From Danxiaibacter flavus (GTDB lineage: Bacteria > Bacteroidota > Bacteroidia > Chitinophagales > Chitinophagaceae), in the NCBI RefSeq assembly GCF_041060425.1, contig NZ_JAULBC010000004.1:124001-188000 (forward strand): a stretch of DNA of 64,000 nt, read 5' to 3'. Both the position numbers and the translations under genes were made by a program. Below, piece by piece: positions 34,066-43,124 of the stretch (position 1 is the first letter of the stretch; every line of letters begins with the position of its first letter). The notes under the pieces are model-generated. The model saw nothing but the letters and a program-made list of their open reading frames with translations, made no database searches and was not told where the DNA came from.

Positions 34066-36223
34066 ATATCAAATCGTTCTTCAACAAGAACAATCCGACT
34101 GTGGCGTTGCCTGTCTACTATCAATTATTAAATATTATGGAGGCTCTAACACTTTGGAAAATATCCGTAAGCTCAGTGGTACTTACATTAAAGGCACGAC
34201 ACTGCTGGGATTATATCAGGCTGCCAAACAACTAGGTTTTGACGTTCAAGGATGCGAAATATCATTGGATAGACTGCTAAATACCGATGAACCTTGTATC
34301 CTACATGTCCAGCCAGATGAAAACTCGTACCATTATGTTGTTTATTATGGCACGGTAACCGAAAAAAGTCAGCATTATTTTATAATTGGAGATCCCGCTC
34401 GCGGAATGGCACATATTAGCCTGCCAGAACTGGAAAAAATTTGGACCACACACGTGTGCTTGTTTCTTTTTCCAAATGACCAATTCAAAAAATCAGCAGA
34501 CGTTAAAACCGCTAAGCGTCAATGGTTGAAGCTGTTATTAAAAGATGATGTCCCCCTCTTGCTTGCTGCCACTGCATTAGGTATTGCCATATCCCTTTTA
34601 TCACTAACCTTAGCAATTTTTTCGCAGCGGCTTGTTGATAATATCCTTCCGAAAAGAGACCTCCTTACGTTAACTGTGAGTATTACATTGGTATGTGTAT
34701 TGCTTTTACTTAAAGAAGCATTTTCTGTTTTGCGTCAATATTTTTTCCTAAAACATAGCAGGGACTTCAATACGAGAGTCATTGATCTTTTTTATTCCCA
34801 TCTCTTGAAACTACCAAAGCTATTTTTTGATACACGCAAGATTGGAGAACTAGTTGCACGCTTGAATGACACTTCGCGTATTCAACAAGCAATAAATCAA
34901 TTAGCTAGTAATGCTATTATCGATGTTCTGGTTTCTATAACATCGATTGCCTTTATGTGCATTTACTCATGGAAAGTTGGTGTAGCCAGCCTTTTATCAA
35001 TGCCTGTATTCTTTTCTATTATTTACGCTTTTAATAAAAAGATAAATGAAAAACAAAAAACTATAATGCATAATTATGCCAGTGTAGAAGCCAATTATAT
35101 ATCTACATTACAAGGTATAGATTCAATCAAAAGCTACAACAAACAGACCCTATTTGCTAACAAAAACAAAGCTGTTTACCGGGATTACCAAAATGTACAG
35201 CTTGATCTCGGAAAAATAAAAATTCGTCTTTCATTTTCTGCTAACGGATTTGGTATCCTATTTCTAACCGGTGTTCTTTTGTTTTCAACATCTCAGGTTT
35301 TAAACGAGCATCTCAAAACAGGTGAGCTTTTAGCTATTCTAGGCATGTGCGGTACATTGTTACCCGCCGTTGCAAATCTAGCATTAATGAGTATATCGAT
35401 AAACGAGGCTGTGGTTGCATTTGACCGAATGTTTGAATTTGCTGCTTCGGAGCCTGAAAAAAAGGATATGTCAAAATCTGATTTAAGTTTATTTCACTCG
35501 TTATCTGTGGCAAATTTAAATTTTCGCTTTGCAGGAAGCCCTCCCATATTAAAAAATGTTTCATTTTTAGTGAGAAAAGGTGAAATTATTTCCATCATGG
35601 GTGACAACGGTTCTGGTAAATCAACACTTACCCAAATCATTCAAAGGCATTATCTGGCAGAAAGTGGGGAATTTATGGTTAATGGTAAGTTACCCCTTGA
35701 AGACGTTCAGTTGTCTAGTTGGCGAAGTTCTTGTTTAGTAGTTCCGCAAATCATTCACATTTTTAATGGAACAGTTTTAGAAAACATTGCCTTTGACGAG
35801 GCTATTAACAATACAGAGGCTGTTATTACGTTCTTACAACAACATGGATTTAGTCCTTTTTTTGACATTCTGCCCCAATCTGTTTTTACCCTGGTTGGAG
35901 AGGAGGGCTTAAATTTATCTGGAGGCCAAAGACAACTGATAGCATTTGCCAGAGCTTTATATAAAAAACCTCAACTTCTAATCCTTGATGAAGCGACCGC
36001 CGGAATGGACAGACATTGTGAGAGGTTTGTTTTAAACTTACTAGCGAAACTCAAAAATGATATGGGAATTATTTTTATTACCCACCGTTTGAATGTTCTA
36101 AAATTTCTTTGTGATAGAATTTATGTTTTAGAAAATAATACTATAACAACGGTTGGAGACCATGATACTTTATTGAGAACATCCAATCTTTATAGCAGAT
36201 ATTGGAACGATTTAACATCTTAA
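34055..36223 (+). CDS. Bifunctional leader peptidase/ABC exporter (C39 family)
   Basis: This 722-residue protein cleaves double-glycine leaders and exports the released peptide. The N-terminal C39 peptidase has the oxyanion Gln Q10 and catalytic C16 in QSDCGVACLL, H93 in SYHYVVYYG and D113 in GDPARG. Six hydrophobic segments follow (about 165-460). The nucleotide-binding domain has Walker A GDNGSGKST (about 516), signature LSGGQRQLIAFARAL, Walker B LLILDEATAGMD and switch histidine ITHRLN. The start overlaps the thioredoxin gene by 11 bases. No HlyD-type adaptor or TolC channel lies in the cluster, although Gram-negative exporters usually need both. Confidence 0.92.
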   Translation: MLNKYQIVLQQEQSDCGVACLLSIIKYYGGSNTLENIRKLSGTYIKGTTLLGLYQAAKQLGFDVQGCEISLDRLLNTDEPCILHVQPDENSYHYVVYYGTVTEKSQHYFIIGDPARGMAHISLPELEKIWTTHVCLFLFPNDQFKKSADVKTAKRQWLKLLLKDDVPLLLAATALGIAISLLSLTLAIFSQRLVDNILPKRDLLTLTVSITLVCVLLLLKEAFSVLRQYFFLKHSRDFNTRVIDLFYSHLLKLPKLFFDTRKIGELVARLNDTSRIQQAINQLASNAIIDVLVSITSIAFMCIYSWKVGVASLLSMPVFFSIIYAFNKKINEKQKTIMHNYASVEANYISTLQGIDSIKSYNKQTLFANKNKAVYRDYQNVQLDLGKIKIRLSFSANGFGILFLTGVLLFSTSQVLNEHLKTGELLAILGMCGTLLPAVANLALMSISINEAVVAFDRMFEFAASEPEKKDMSKSDLSLFHSLSVANLNFRFAGSPPILKNVSFLVRKGEIISIMGDNGSGKSTLTQIIQRHYLAESGEFMVNGKLPLEDVQLSSWRSSCLVVPQIIHIFNGTVLENIAFDEAINNTEAVITFLQQHGFSPFFDILPQSVFTLVGEEGLNLSGGQRQLIAFARALYKKPQLLILDEATAGMDRHCERFVLNLLAKLKNDMGIIFITHRLNVLKFLCDRIYVLENNTITTVGDHDTLLRTSNLYSRYWNDLTS

Positions 36224-36613
36224 TTCATTGATTGCACTAGCGGTAGCAAACATGTTTATAAAAACCGCTGCTTAAATAAAGTACACAACGGTCTTCAATC
36301 TAATGATTTTTTAACTCAAAGCCAGCCTCGATATTCAATTGAATTCCCTAAACAAACTCTTTTGGCGCAAACGAATAAAAGGACAACCACAGGAAATAAA
36401 CCCGCTATCTACTCACAAAGCACCGTATAACTTTTTGATCAGCAAATTTCTGGGCATTTCTGATCTTAGACGCAATGTTTATCAGCGCACACCATTTGTA
36501 TCAAAAACGAACAATTTAAAATCTTGGATAGCCCCAACCATCTGCGTGTCAATAACTTACAAAAACGGCACCAATATGGATTGCTTTACTGCGGCAATCA
36601 AATACTTGTCTCT
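36224..36613. other. Intergenic region at the downstream edge of the AT-rich cluster
   Basis: A weak hairpin AGCGGT / ACCGCT lies at about 36238-36268. A 109-codon frame (36339-36668, +) has no recognisable motif and runs into the next gene. Sequence composition returns to the window's usual mix after about 36330. Confidence 0.4.
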
Positions 36614-39043
36614 ATGTTTGGCACTTACTTTAAAACCGCGTGGCGCAATCTTACCAAGAACAGGTTAAACGCCTTCATCAATACAGCTGGCCTTTCTGTT
36701 GCTTTTATTTGCTGTATACTGCTTTCATTAACTGTGTACTACGAGTTCTCGTACGACAAATTTCATAAGAACGCTCCGCAGCTATACAAAGTTTATGCTT
36801 TAAGCCACACAGCAACGGGCGATGAAAAAAACGGCACAATGTCCTATCCCGCAGCACCGTCGATGAAAGCAAATGTGCCCGGTATTATTAAATCAACAGG
36901 TGTTATTTATGGCGGCACGGGTATTATGTACAAGGAAAAGGAAGTGGATAAAAACATTCTGCTGGTTGACAACGACTTCTTCAGCATGTTTACTTTTCCT
37001 GTGATAAATGGTAACGCGAACGCACCACTTGCAGGAATTGGCGACGTGGCAATCAGTCAAACAGCTGCGCGCGCAGTATTTGGTAACGAGAATCCGGTTG
37101 GCAAACTGGTCAGGGTAAAAATATCAGGCGAATGGAAGGAGCTCGCAGTTTCTTCGGTATTAGCAGATTTTCCGGACAATTCAACGCTTCGTTACGATAT
37201 ACTTGCCCGCATGGAGTTGAGCGGCGATTATGCAAGTAATAAAAACAACTGGAACAACCAGAATCATCCCGTATATGTGCAGATCAATCCAAATACAACA
37301 CAACAGCAGGTAGAAAATGGCCTTCGCAATATGGTTAAGCAATTTCATCTGGCAGATGAAAAAGATCTGACAAAACGTGGTTTCCGCAAAGATGAAAATG
37401 GCGACATGTTTGCGTTCAAACTAGCACCTTTTACCAGCCTGCATTTCGACCAGGAAATCGGTTCAGGAGGCACAGTAAGCAAACCATACCTGTATACGCT
37501 TGTACTTATAGCTATTCTCGTACTTGTGATTGCGTGCTTTAATTTTATTAATCTCAACGTGGCTCGTGCATTTACACGTGCGCGCGAAGTAGGCGTGCGC
37601 AAAACAATCGGTGCCGGCAAAAAACAGATCTTTCTACAATTATGGGTGGAAAGTTTTATGCTTTGCCTGATAGCGCTTGTTATCGCGCTTGCGGTATCAT
37701 ATCCTTTACTTACTCCATTTAATGCCTTGTTTGTTGAAAAGCTAAAACTTACAACACTCATCCAGCCTGCCGTTATTGTAAGCGTTATGGCTGGCGTGGT
37801 GCTGGTATCATTCCTGGCCGGAGGCTATCCTGCATGGATGGTATCGAGGTTCAAAACAGTGGAAGTGCTAAAAGGCAAAGTGTCAGTGAACCGCTCAGTA
37901 TATCTGCGCAACAGCCTGATTACTTTTCAGTTTGTCATGGCCAGCCTGCTGATATGCGGCACTTTTATTATTTACAGGCAGTTTGACCACCTGCGCGCAG
38001 CACCGCTTGGGTTTGAACAGGAAAATATAATAAGCATCCCTATAAAAAATAAAGAAAACAGTTCTGCTTATATCAGGCAACTAAGGGCAAGCCTCGCATC
38101 AAATCCCGAAGTAGTCAGCATTTCAGGCAGCTCCGGAAATATAGGCATTGGCCTGGATCATAGTCAAAGCACAATGGCTATGGGTTTTGACTATGAAGGC
38201 AGACAGATATTCACCAACCTGCTTACGGTCGATTACGATTTCGTGAAAACACTTGGAGTTAAACTTATTTCCGGCAGGGAATTTACACCCGAATTTACTT
38301 CAGACACTTCGACTGCAACAGATGGAAATGTAGTTGTTACTGAAAGCATGGCCAAACAATTCGGCAAGTCTGACGCACTCGGCATAACAATGACAGACAC
38401 CTCCGGTCCGCACTGGACGATCGTTGGTATTATACCCGATTTTCACTTATTCAGCATGAATGAAAAAATGATGCCCTTAACATTAACGATGAATAAGCAC
38501 AACCAGATTGGCTATATGCTGGTTAAAGTAAAAACCGGCAATCCGGCACGAACCATGGAAACCATCAGGGCAACGTACAAAACCATTGAACCCGATAATA
38601 CCTTAACACCATCCTATGTTAATGAAAATACGGAAAGGTGGTACGAAAAGGAACAACGGCTTAGCAAGATCTTTTTTACATCTGCTGCGATTGCTGTACT
38701 ATTGAGTTGTTTAGGCTTGTTTGCCATAGTTACACTTGTCATGCAACAACGCCGTAAAGAGATCGGTGTACGAAAAGTATTGGGTGCATCGATAGCACAA
38801 ATAACATCTCTATTGTCAAAAGAATTTTTGTTCCTTGTACTGCTCGCATTTGCAATAGCAACCCCGATCGCCTGGTATTTCTTAAATCAATGGCTTCAAA
38901 ATTTTCCATACCGGATTAATATCAGCTGGTGGATCTTTCCGGTTGCCTGCATTGTGGTGCTGTTGATCGCTTTCATTACCATAAGTGTTCAAACGATAAG
39001 AGCGTCCCTGGCTAACCCGGTTAAGAGCCTGAGAACCGAATAA
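36614..39043 (+). CDS. FtsX/MacB-type ABC permease, orphan
   Basis: This is an 809-residue permease of the type often found scattered in Bacteroidota genomes. ATG 36614 is used because the family begins MFGTYFKTAWRNLTKNRLNAF; an upstream open stretch adds 30 unrelated residues. It contains two FtsX repeats, marked by VGVRKTIGAGKKQI (about 325) and EIGVRKVLGAS (about 715). Each has large periplasmic MacB-type domains and three or four membrane helices. No cognate ATPase is adjacent. Homologues are linked to export of peptides or lipoproteins, but the substrate is not shown here. Confidence 0.88.
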   Translation: MFGTYFKTAWRNLTKNRLNAFINTAGLSVAFICCILLSLTVYYEFSYDKFHKNAPQLYKVYALSHTATGDEKNGTMSYPAAPSMKANVPGIIKSTGVIYGGTGIMYKEKEVDKNILLVDNDFFSMFTFPVINGNANAPLAGIGDVAISQTAARAVFGNENPVGKLVRVKISGEWKELAVSSVLADFPDNSTLRYDILARMELSGDYASNKNNWNNQNHPVYVQINPNTTQQQVENGLRNMVKQFHLADEKDLTKRGFRKDENGDMFAFKLAPFTSLHFDQEIGSGGTVSKPYLYTLVLIAILVLVIACFNFINLNVARAFTRAREVGVRKTIGAGKKQIFLQLWVESFMLCLIALVIALAVSYPLLTPFNALFVEKLKLTTLIQPAVIVSVMAGVVLVSFLAGGYPAWMVSRFKTVEVLKGKVSVNRSVYLRNSLITFQFVMASLLICGTFIIYRQFDHLRAAPLGFEQENIISIPIKNKENSSAYIRQLRASLASNPEVVSISGSSGNIGIGLDHSQSTMAMGFDYEGRQIFTNLLTVDYDFVKTLGVKLISGREFTPEFTSDTSTATDGNVVVTESMAKQFGKSDALGITMTDTSGPHWTIVGIIPDFHLFSMNEKMMPLTLTMNKHNQIGYMLVKVKTGNPARTMETIRATYKTIEPDNTLTPSYVNENTERWYEKEQRLSKIFFTSAAIAVLLSCLGLFAIVTLVMQQRRKEIGVRKVLGASIAQITSLLSKEFLFLVLLAFAIATPIAWYFLNQWLQNFPYRINISWWIFPVACIVVLLIAFITISVQTIRASLANPVKSLRTE

Positions 39044-39053
39044 CATCTTGTAT

Positions 39054-39312
39054 AATTGTCAATTCAATGTGGTTTAGTTAGGCAGGCATCGTCAATTTTG
39101 GAAGATGTCTCCTATCGTCGACATGACGATCCGGGCTTATCAGAAAAAGTAATCACAACAGCTCTGGCAACAAGTACATGATAATGTTCAGGTCTTGAAC
39201 CGCATCGTCACCTCGACGACAGGAGAGGTCTCCCGAATATTGATCTGATCGTGATACTTTATGCGTGTTAAATACTACAAACTCTTAACTAAACGACATT
39301 GAATTGACAATT
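39054..39312. repeat. MITE-like palindromic element
   Basis: Terminal inverted repeats of 28 bases (39054-39081 and 39285-39312) match at 26 positions; each carries AATTGTCAATTCAATGT or its complement. A second nested pair (about 39104-39131 and 39205-39232) also matches, at 23 of 28 positions. No coding capacity is seen and no transposase is nearby. The whole unit could fold into a single long cruciform, as non-autonomous transposons or intergenic repeats do. Confidence 0.65.
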
Positions 39313-39350
39313 AAAAAGCTGTTTTCTCTCATCGCCGGAAACGGCTTTTT
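39313..39350 (+). terminator. Terminator directly after the palindromic element
   Basis: AAAAAGCTGTTT pairs with AAACGGCTTTTT, with one G-T pair. It may serve the FtsX-type permease transcript read through the element, or work in both directions. The rest of 39351-39544 holds nothing clear. Confidence 0.7.
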
Positions 39351-39544
39351 AAGGCCCGCTATTCCTGATATTCTGCAGTGCATGAAGAGCCGCTTTGAAC
39401 CTATTGAATAACTTTCACTAAAAAATAATTTTATTCAATCTGTCATTTTCCTTTTTCAGGCGTGCAGCTAAAATATTTGTCTGCAGTAATTATTCTATGC
39501 TGATACAACCTCCGGCCATCAAAACGGAATCGACCTTCAACGCT

Positions 39545-40039
39545 TTAAAATTTCATGGCAGCAATGCCAAGCAAACGTCTGTACAAACCTAACTGCCCAA
39601 GAAAATACGATTCATGATCTATGGTGAAAACTATGGAATCGAACAATTTAAAATCACCTCCTGGCATCTCGAAAGGATCCTTTCCGTTTAATTGCTCTTC
39701 GGTCAATTTTTGCAAACCTTCTTTTAAAGCTGGCGAAACCTTATCCCATGCTTTGCGGCATTCTTCCAGCGAAGGATAGACTACACCATCCTGAATGCCT
39801 TTAAAACCCTGGAATTCTTTCGTTGTATCCAGTTGAATGTTTACCTGTATACCTTTAGCAAGCGCTTCTCTTTCATAGACCATTCGACCCGCAATATAGG
39901 CTACATGATTGGCCTGTGTATTAAGACGGTCGTGTGTTTTTTCTTCCGGAATATTCTCCAATGCATGGTGATATTGACTGGTGTGAAAATCATACAACGA
40001 AATAAAAAATTCCAACGCGTTCTTTTTTTGTGTTTCCAT
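39545..40039 (-). CDS. DinB superfamily protein
   Basis: This is a 164-residue cytoplasmic protein with the four-helix DinB fold expected. Residues near NHVAYIAGRMVYERE (about 44-58) and the C-terminal HESYFLGQLGLYRRLLG supply the histidines (H45 and H141) usual for metal binding in the family. Such proteins are thiol- or metal-dependent transferases of mostly unknown substrate. It lies alone between a palindromic element and a convergent gene. Confidence 0.78.
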   Translation of the reverse strand: METQKKNALEFFISLYDFHTSQYHHALENIPEEKTHDRLNTQANHVAYIAGRMVYEREALAKGIQVNIQLDTTKEFQGFKGIQDGVVYPSLEECRKAWDKVSPALKEGLQKLTEEQLNGKDPFEMPGGDFKLFDSIVFTIDHESYFLGQLGLYRRLLGIAAMKF

Positions 40040-40196
40040 GTTTGTAATTTTTATAAATAAGGAATTTATAAATGCTAACAGTATTCACATTACAAACTTA
40101 CCACGATTAATAGGCTCTAACGGTTGTGAATGCGTCAATTTCCGGGCCAATTGCGAAAGCCATTCGTTAGTTACCCGGAGAATAAAGCGTATTTCC

Positions 40197-40892
40197 CTAT
40201 AAGACAATTCCATTTATATCAGTCGTCAGCACCTCGCTCATGTAATCAAAAAATGGTCGCATGTTCTTATAGGTTTGATTTGCCTGCTCTAAAAAATCTG
40301 CGCTCAGCACTTCGTCATCAGAAAACGGGCGAATAAGCAAATATTGCTTGTAGCGTAGCAGATCAACAGCTTCATGTTTTGCATCAAAACCTTTAGGAGC
40401 AGACTTTAATTGCTCGCCTTTAAGCGCTCCGAATGTCTTTATAAATGATTTGCTGCCGAGAATTTTTCTTAATGGTGCAGGGTCAAATGCAATATCATCC
40501 CTTACCCGTTTCAGATCTTCATTGTTTGGTCCCCAGAAACCACCGGCAACAAAGTTGTTGCCCGGCTCAATATGGAAATAATAACCACCGCGGCGGAATT
40601 TGGTGGCGCGTTTAAAATTGCCGCTCCAGCCGGTTTTATAAGGCGTTTTATCTTTCGAAAAACGGCTATCCCTGTAAATACGATGCAATGCTTTTTTGCC
40701 TGAGAGCGTTTCTATCGCATCGTGCACGCTTAGCGCCTGTAGCAATGCATCAGCAAAAGCTTCCAGCTTTTCCGATTCCCGAATAAAAATGTTTTTATGC
40801 TGGTTGAACCATTCCCTGTTGTTATTTTTCTTCAGATCAGCTAAAAAGTCAAAGGAAGAATGGGCAATTTTTACTTCATTTTGTTTGGTCAT
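40197..40892 (-). CDS. DUF2461 family protein
   Basis: This is a 231-residue cytoplasmic protein of the widespread DUF2461 family. Family features are FDFLADLKKNNNREWFNQHK near the N-terminus, IYRDSRFSKDKTPYKTGW (about 80-97), and YYFHIEPG-NFVAGGFW (about 110-128). The start is ATG 40892: an upstream TTG at 40925 falls within the -7 element TATATTTG, so it cannot be in the mRNA. Function is unknown. Confidence 0.88.
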   Translation of the reverse strand: MTKQNEVKIAHSSFDFLADLKKNNNREWFNQHKNIFIRESEKLEAFADALLQALSVHDAIETLSGKKALHRIYRDSRFSKDKTPYKTGWSGNFKRATKFRRGGYYFHIEPGNNFVAGGFWGPNNEDLKRVRDDIAFDPAPLRKILGSKSFIKTFGALKGEQLKSAPKGFDAKHEAVDLLRYKQYLLIRPFSDDEVLSADFLEQANQTYKNMRPFFDYMSEVLTTDINGIVL

Positions 40893-40922
40893 AAACGATG
40901 CATTAAAGGCAAAAGCCGGGGG

Positions 40923-40930
40923 CAAATATA
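40923..40930 (-). promoter_or_regulatory. -7 promoter element of the DUF2461 gene
   Basis: TATATTTG on the minus strand, a perfect TAnnTTTG, 30 bases before the ATG. It overlaps a TTG codon that would otherwise be taken as a start. Confidence 0.55.
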
Positions 40931-41102
40931 AAGGCTCAGTTAGCGTTTCTCCTGTGCAAAATTTTTTGAAAATAATATCATGATCACCTGATATTGGCCG
41001 GACTTTCTTACAGGAAACAATTAATACGATAAACTTTCTTATATTAATAATCGTAACGCAAGTACAAAATCTTCATCATCAACAAAAATTTATTCCAAAA
41101 AA

Positions 41103-41134
41103 TTTGCGAAACCGAATGGTTGCTCATATATTTG
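41103..41134 (+). promoter_or_regulatory. Promoter of the ArsR-SRPBCC operon
   Basis: TTTG at 41103-41106 and TATATTTG at 41127-41134, 20 bases apart. Both lie inside the open frame upstream of the ArsR gene, so translation must start after them, at ATG 41167. Confidence 0.65.
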
Positions 41135-41166
41135 CAACCGAACAGTTTCACATAAATGATGCGCAA

Positions 41167-41487
41167 ATGAGAAGAGATGTTTTTCAAGCCATTGCCGATC
41201 CGACCCGAAGGGCCATCATTGCTTTAATCGCATTACAGGCAATGACCCCTAATGCTATCGCAGAGCATTTTGACACAACACGCCAGGCGATTTCAAAACA
41301 CCTGAGAGTGTTGACCGAATGTGAATTGGTGAAACAGGAACATCAGGGGAGGGAAATATATTATCAACTTGAACTTGATAAAATGAAAGAAATAGATAAA
41401 TGGTTGGAACAATTCAGGAAGATTTGGGAAAACCGCTTCCAGCAGCTCGACCAACTTTTAGCCACTATAAAAAAGCAAAAAAAATGA
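41167..41487 (+). CDS. ArsR family winged-helix regulator
   Basis: This is a 106-residue repressor-type DNA-binding protein. It begins MRRDVFQAIADPTRRAIIAL, the typical ArsR start, and has the helix-turn-helix in MTPNAIAEHFDTTRQAISKH and the wing in KQEHQGREIYYQLE. Start selection: an upstream TTG at 41104 is part of the -33 element. Metal-binding cysteines of the ArsR type are absent, as in the SRPBCC-linked subgroup. Its stop overlaps the start of the next gene by 4 bases, so it probably controls its own operon. Confidence 0.9.
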   Translation: MRRDVFQAIADPTRRAIIALIALQAMTPNAIAEHFDTTRQAISKHLRVLTECELVKQEHQGREIYYQLELDKMKEIDKWLEQFRKIWENRFQQLDQLLATIKKQKK

Positions 41488-41987
41488 CGCAAAATTTGCA
41501 ATTCGACTTCCTTGCAGACAAGAAAAAAAATACACTCACCATCAGGCGTGAGTTTTTAGCAGGTCGACAATTGGTTTGGGACTGCTACACCAAAAGTGAG
41601 CTTCTTGACCAATGGTTTGCACCAAAGCCTTTAACCACAAAAACCAAATCAATGGATTTTCGTGAAGGCGGGCATTGGCATTATGCAATGGTAGAACCAA
41701 ACGGCACTGAATATTGGGGCCTGACAGAATATCAGAAAATCAAACCGATCGACTACTATACAGCACTTGATGCGTTCTCCAACGCAGAAGGTGAAATAAA
41801 TGAAGATCTGCCCCGCGCTGAATGGCTCGTAACTTTCACTGATAAGAATGAGAATGCTTTAGTAGAAACTATTGTAACCTACAAATCACTTTCCGATTTG
41901 GAACAGGTTATTCAAATGGGTATGGAACAAGGAATGAAGGCAACGCTGGAAAAACTCGACGAATTATTATTAACTATCAACAAATAA
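41484..41987 (+). CDS. SRPBCC (AHSA1-type) domain protein 1
   Basis: This 167-residue protein has a START-like lipid/ligand-binding fold, without a known substrate. Typical pieces are LTIRREFLAGRQLVWDCYTK, LLDQWFAPKPL, and a final helix GMEQGMKATLEKLDELL. The ATGA overlap with the ArsR gene and the 3-base gap to a second SRPBCC gene show a three-gene operon. Upstream extension into the ArsR frame gives residues unlike the family. Confidence 0.9.
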   Translation: MTQNLQFDFLADKKKNTLTIRREFLAGRQLVWDCYTKSELLDQWFAPKPLTTKTKSMDFREGGHWHYAMVEPNGTEYWGLTEYQKIKPIDYYTALDAFSNAEGEINEDLPRAEWLVTFTDKNENALVETIVTYKSLSDLEQVIQMGMEQGMKATLEKLDELLLTINK

Positions 41988-41990
41988 AAA

Positions 41991-42404
41991 ATGAGCAACA
42001 AAATAACAATTTCTGCCACCGTAAATGCAGATATCAAAAAAGCCTGGGACTATTATACAAATCCGGAACACATTACAAAATGGAATTTCGCGGATCCTTC
42101 CTGGCACTGCCCTTCAGCATCCAATGATATGAAAGTGGGCGGAAAATATGCAGCAAGAATGGAAGCAAAAGATGGAAGTTTTGGCTTTGACTTTGAAGCT
42201 ACTTACAACGAGATTGTTAACGGTGAAAATTTCACCTACACAATGCCAAATGGCAGAAAGGTGAATGTTGCCTTTAAAGAAGATGGCAACCAAACTGATG
42301 TTGATGTAACATTTGATCCGGAAGATCAACATCCTCTGGAGTTCCAAAAAAATGGCTGGCAGGCGATATTGAACAACTATAAACAATATACAGAAACGAA
42401 CTAA
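41991..42404 (+). CDS. SRPBCC (AHSA1-type) domain protein 2
   Basis: This is a 137-residue paralogue of the preceding protein. Family signs are ISATVNADIKKAWDYYTNPE, HITKWNFADPSWHCP and the C-terminal GWQAILNNYKQYTE. It lies last in the ArsR-SRPBCC-SRPBCC operon, and a strong terminator follows 68 bases later. The pair may bind or modify a small hydrophobic ligand sensed by the regulator; this is inferred from the arrangement. Confidence 0.9.
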   Translation: MSNKITISATVNADIKKAWDYYTNPEHITKWNFADPSWHCPSASNDMKVGGKYAARMEAKDGSFGFDFEATYNEIVNGENFTYTMPNGRKVNVAFKEDGNQTDVDVTFDPEDQHPLEFQKNGWQAILNNYKQYTETN

Positions 42405-42471
42405 GGAACGAAGACAATCTGCCATTGTTTCGAAAACACTTTTTGCGGCTAATTGATTTAGTTGTGCAATA

Positions 42472-42511
42472 CAAAACGGACAAACTGATTATTTCAGTGT
42501 TGTCCGTTTTG
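42472..42511 (+). terminator. Terminator of the ArsR-SRPBCC operon
   Basis: CAAAACGGACAA pairs with TTGTCCGTTTTG, and an inner ACTGA / TCAGT extends the stem. Confidence 0.8.
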
Positions 42512-42826
42512 CTATCTGAGATCCTTTCCGTCATTTCGTTTTACCGTTAAATATCAATGTGAAGCCCTCAACACCTGTTGCGAATTACGAAAAACTGGTT
42601 TAATTTTACTATGCAACCGGAAATAGCATCGACATTTTAAAAGATGATTGTAATACTCCGAAGCACTACCTCGCCTGCCGGGTCAAAATTCAGGGCGATA
42701 CTCCCGAAAAACAAAAGCACGAAAAAATAAGCATCATAAACGTCTTACCCCACTAGCCGACACGGCTGATCCGCACCTTGTCGATAAAACTGCATTGCTG
42801 TAATTATAACACATAAAGTCTATTGT
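42512..42826. other. Intergenic region before the electron-transfer cluster
   Basis: No gene, repeat or clear TAnnTTTG promoter is seen. The start of the cluster's transcript must lie here. Confidence 0.4.
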
Positions 42827-43075
42827 ATGACTCCCAATGAAAAATGCAACCGCCGGAGGTTCATTAAAACAACACTAATTGCAGGTGCCACTGCAGGTAT
42901 TGCTGCTCCGCTCCTCCCCGGCCCGGAACAGACCAGTGCATCACAAATAACGATGCTCACATCTGACGGGAAACTGGTAACTGTCAACAAATCGGTTCTC
43001 GAACAAACAACCGGTCAAAAAAAAGCGACAGAAAGAGAAGTTTTTGAATGGATGAACAACAAACATAAAACCTGA
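42827..43075 (+). CDS. Short Tat-exported protein of an electron-transfer cluster
   Basis: This 82-residue protein has a twin-arginine signal (NRRRFIKTTLIAGATAGIAA, residues 8-27). The rest (MLTSDGKLVTVNKSVLEQTT) resembles the same position in the iron-sulfur protein encoded 2.9 kb downstream (KLLSPDGKIVEVDSSEINPQ). No cysteines follow the signal, so it binds no cluster itself. It may be a truncated paralogue, a small subunit or a helper of the iron-sulfur complex. It is first in a run of eight genes on the same strand. Confidence 0.65.
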   Translation: MTPNEKCNRRRFIKTTLIAGATAGIAAPLLPGPEQTSASQITMLTSDGKLVTVNKSVLEQTTGQKKATEREVFEWMNNKHKT

Positions 43076-43124
43076 TTTTCATTGCACCTCCCTTACTAAT
43101 TTCTTCACATTCAAACCCAAGGTA

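Noticed and set aside
36339..36668. 109-codon open frame before the FtsX-type permease
   Set aside because: It has no motif and overlaps the permease start; residue pattern does not look like a real protein.
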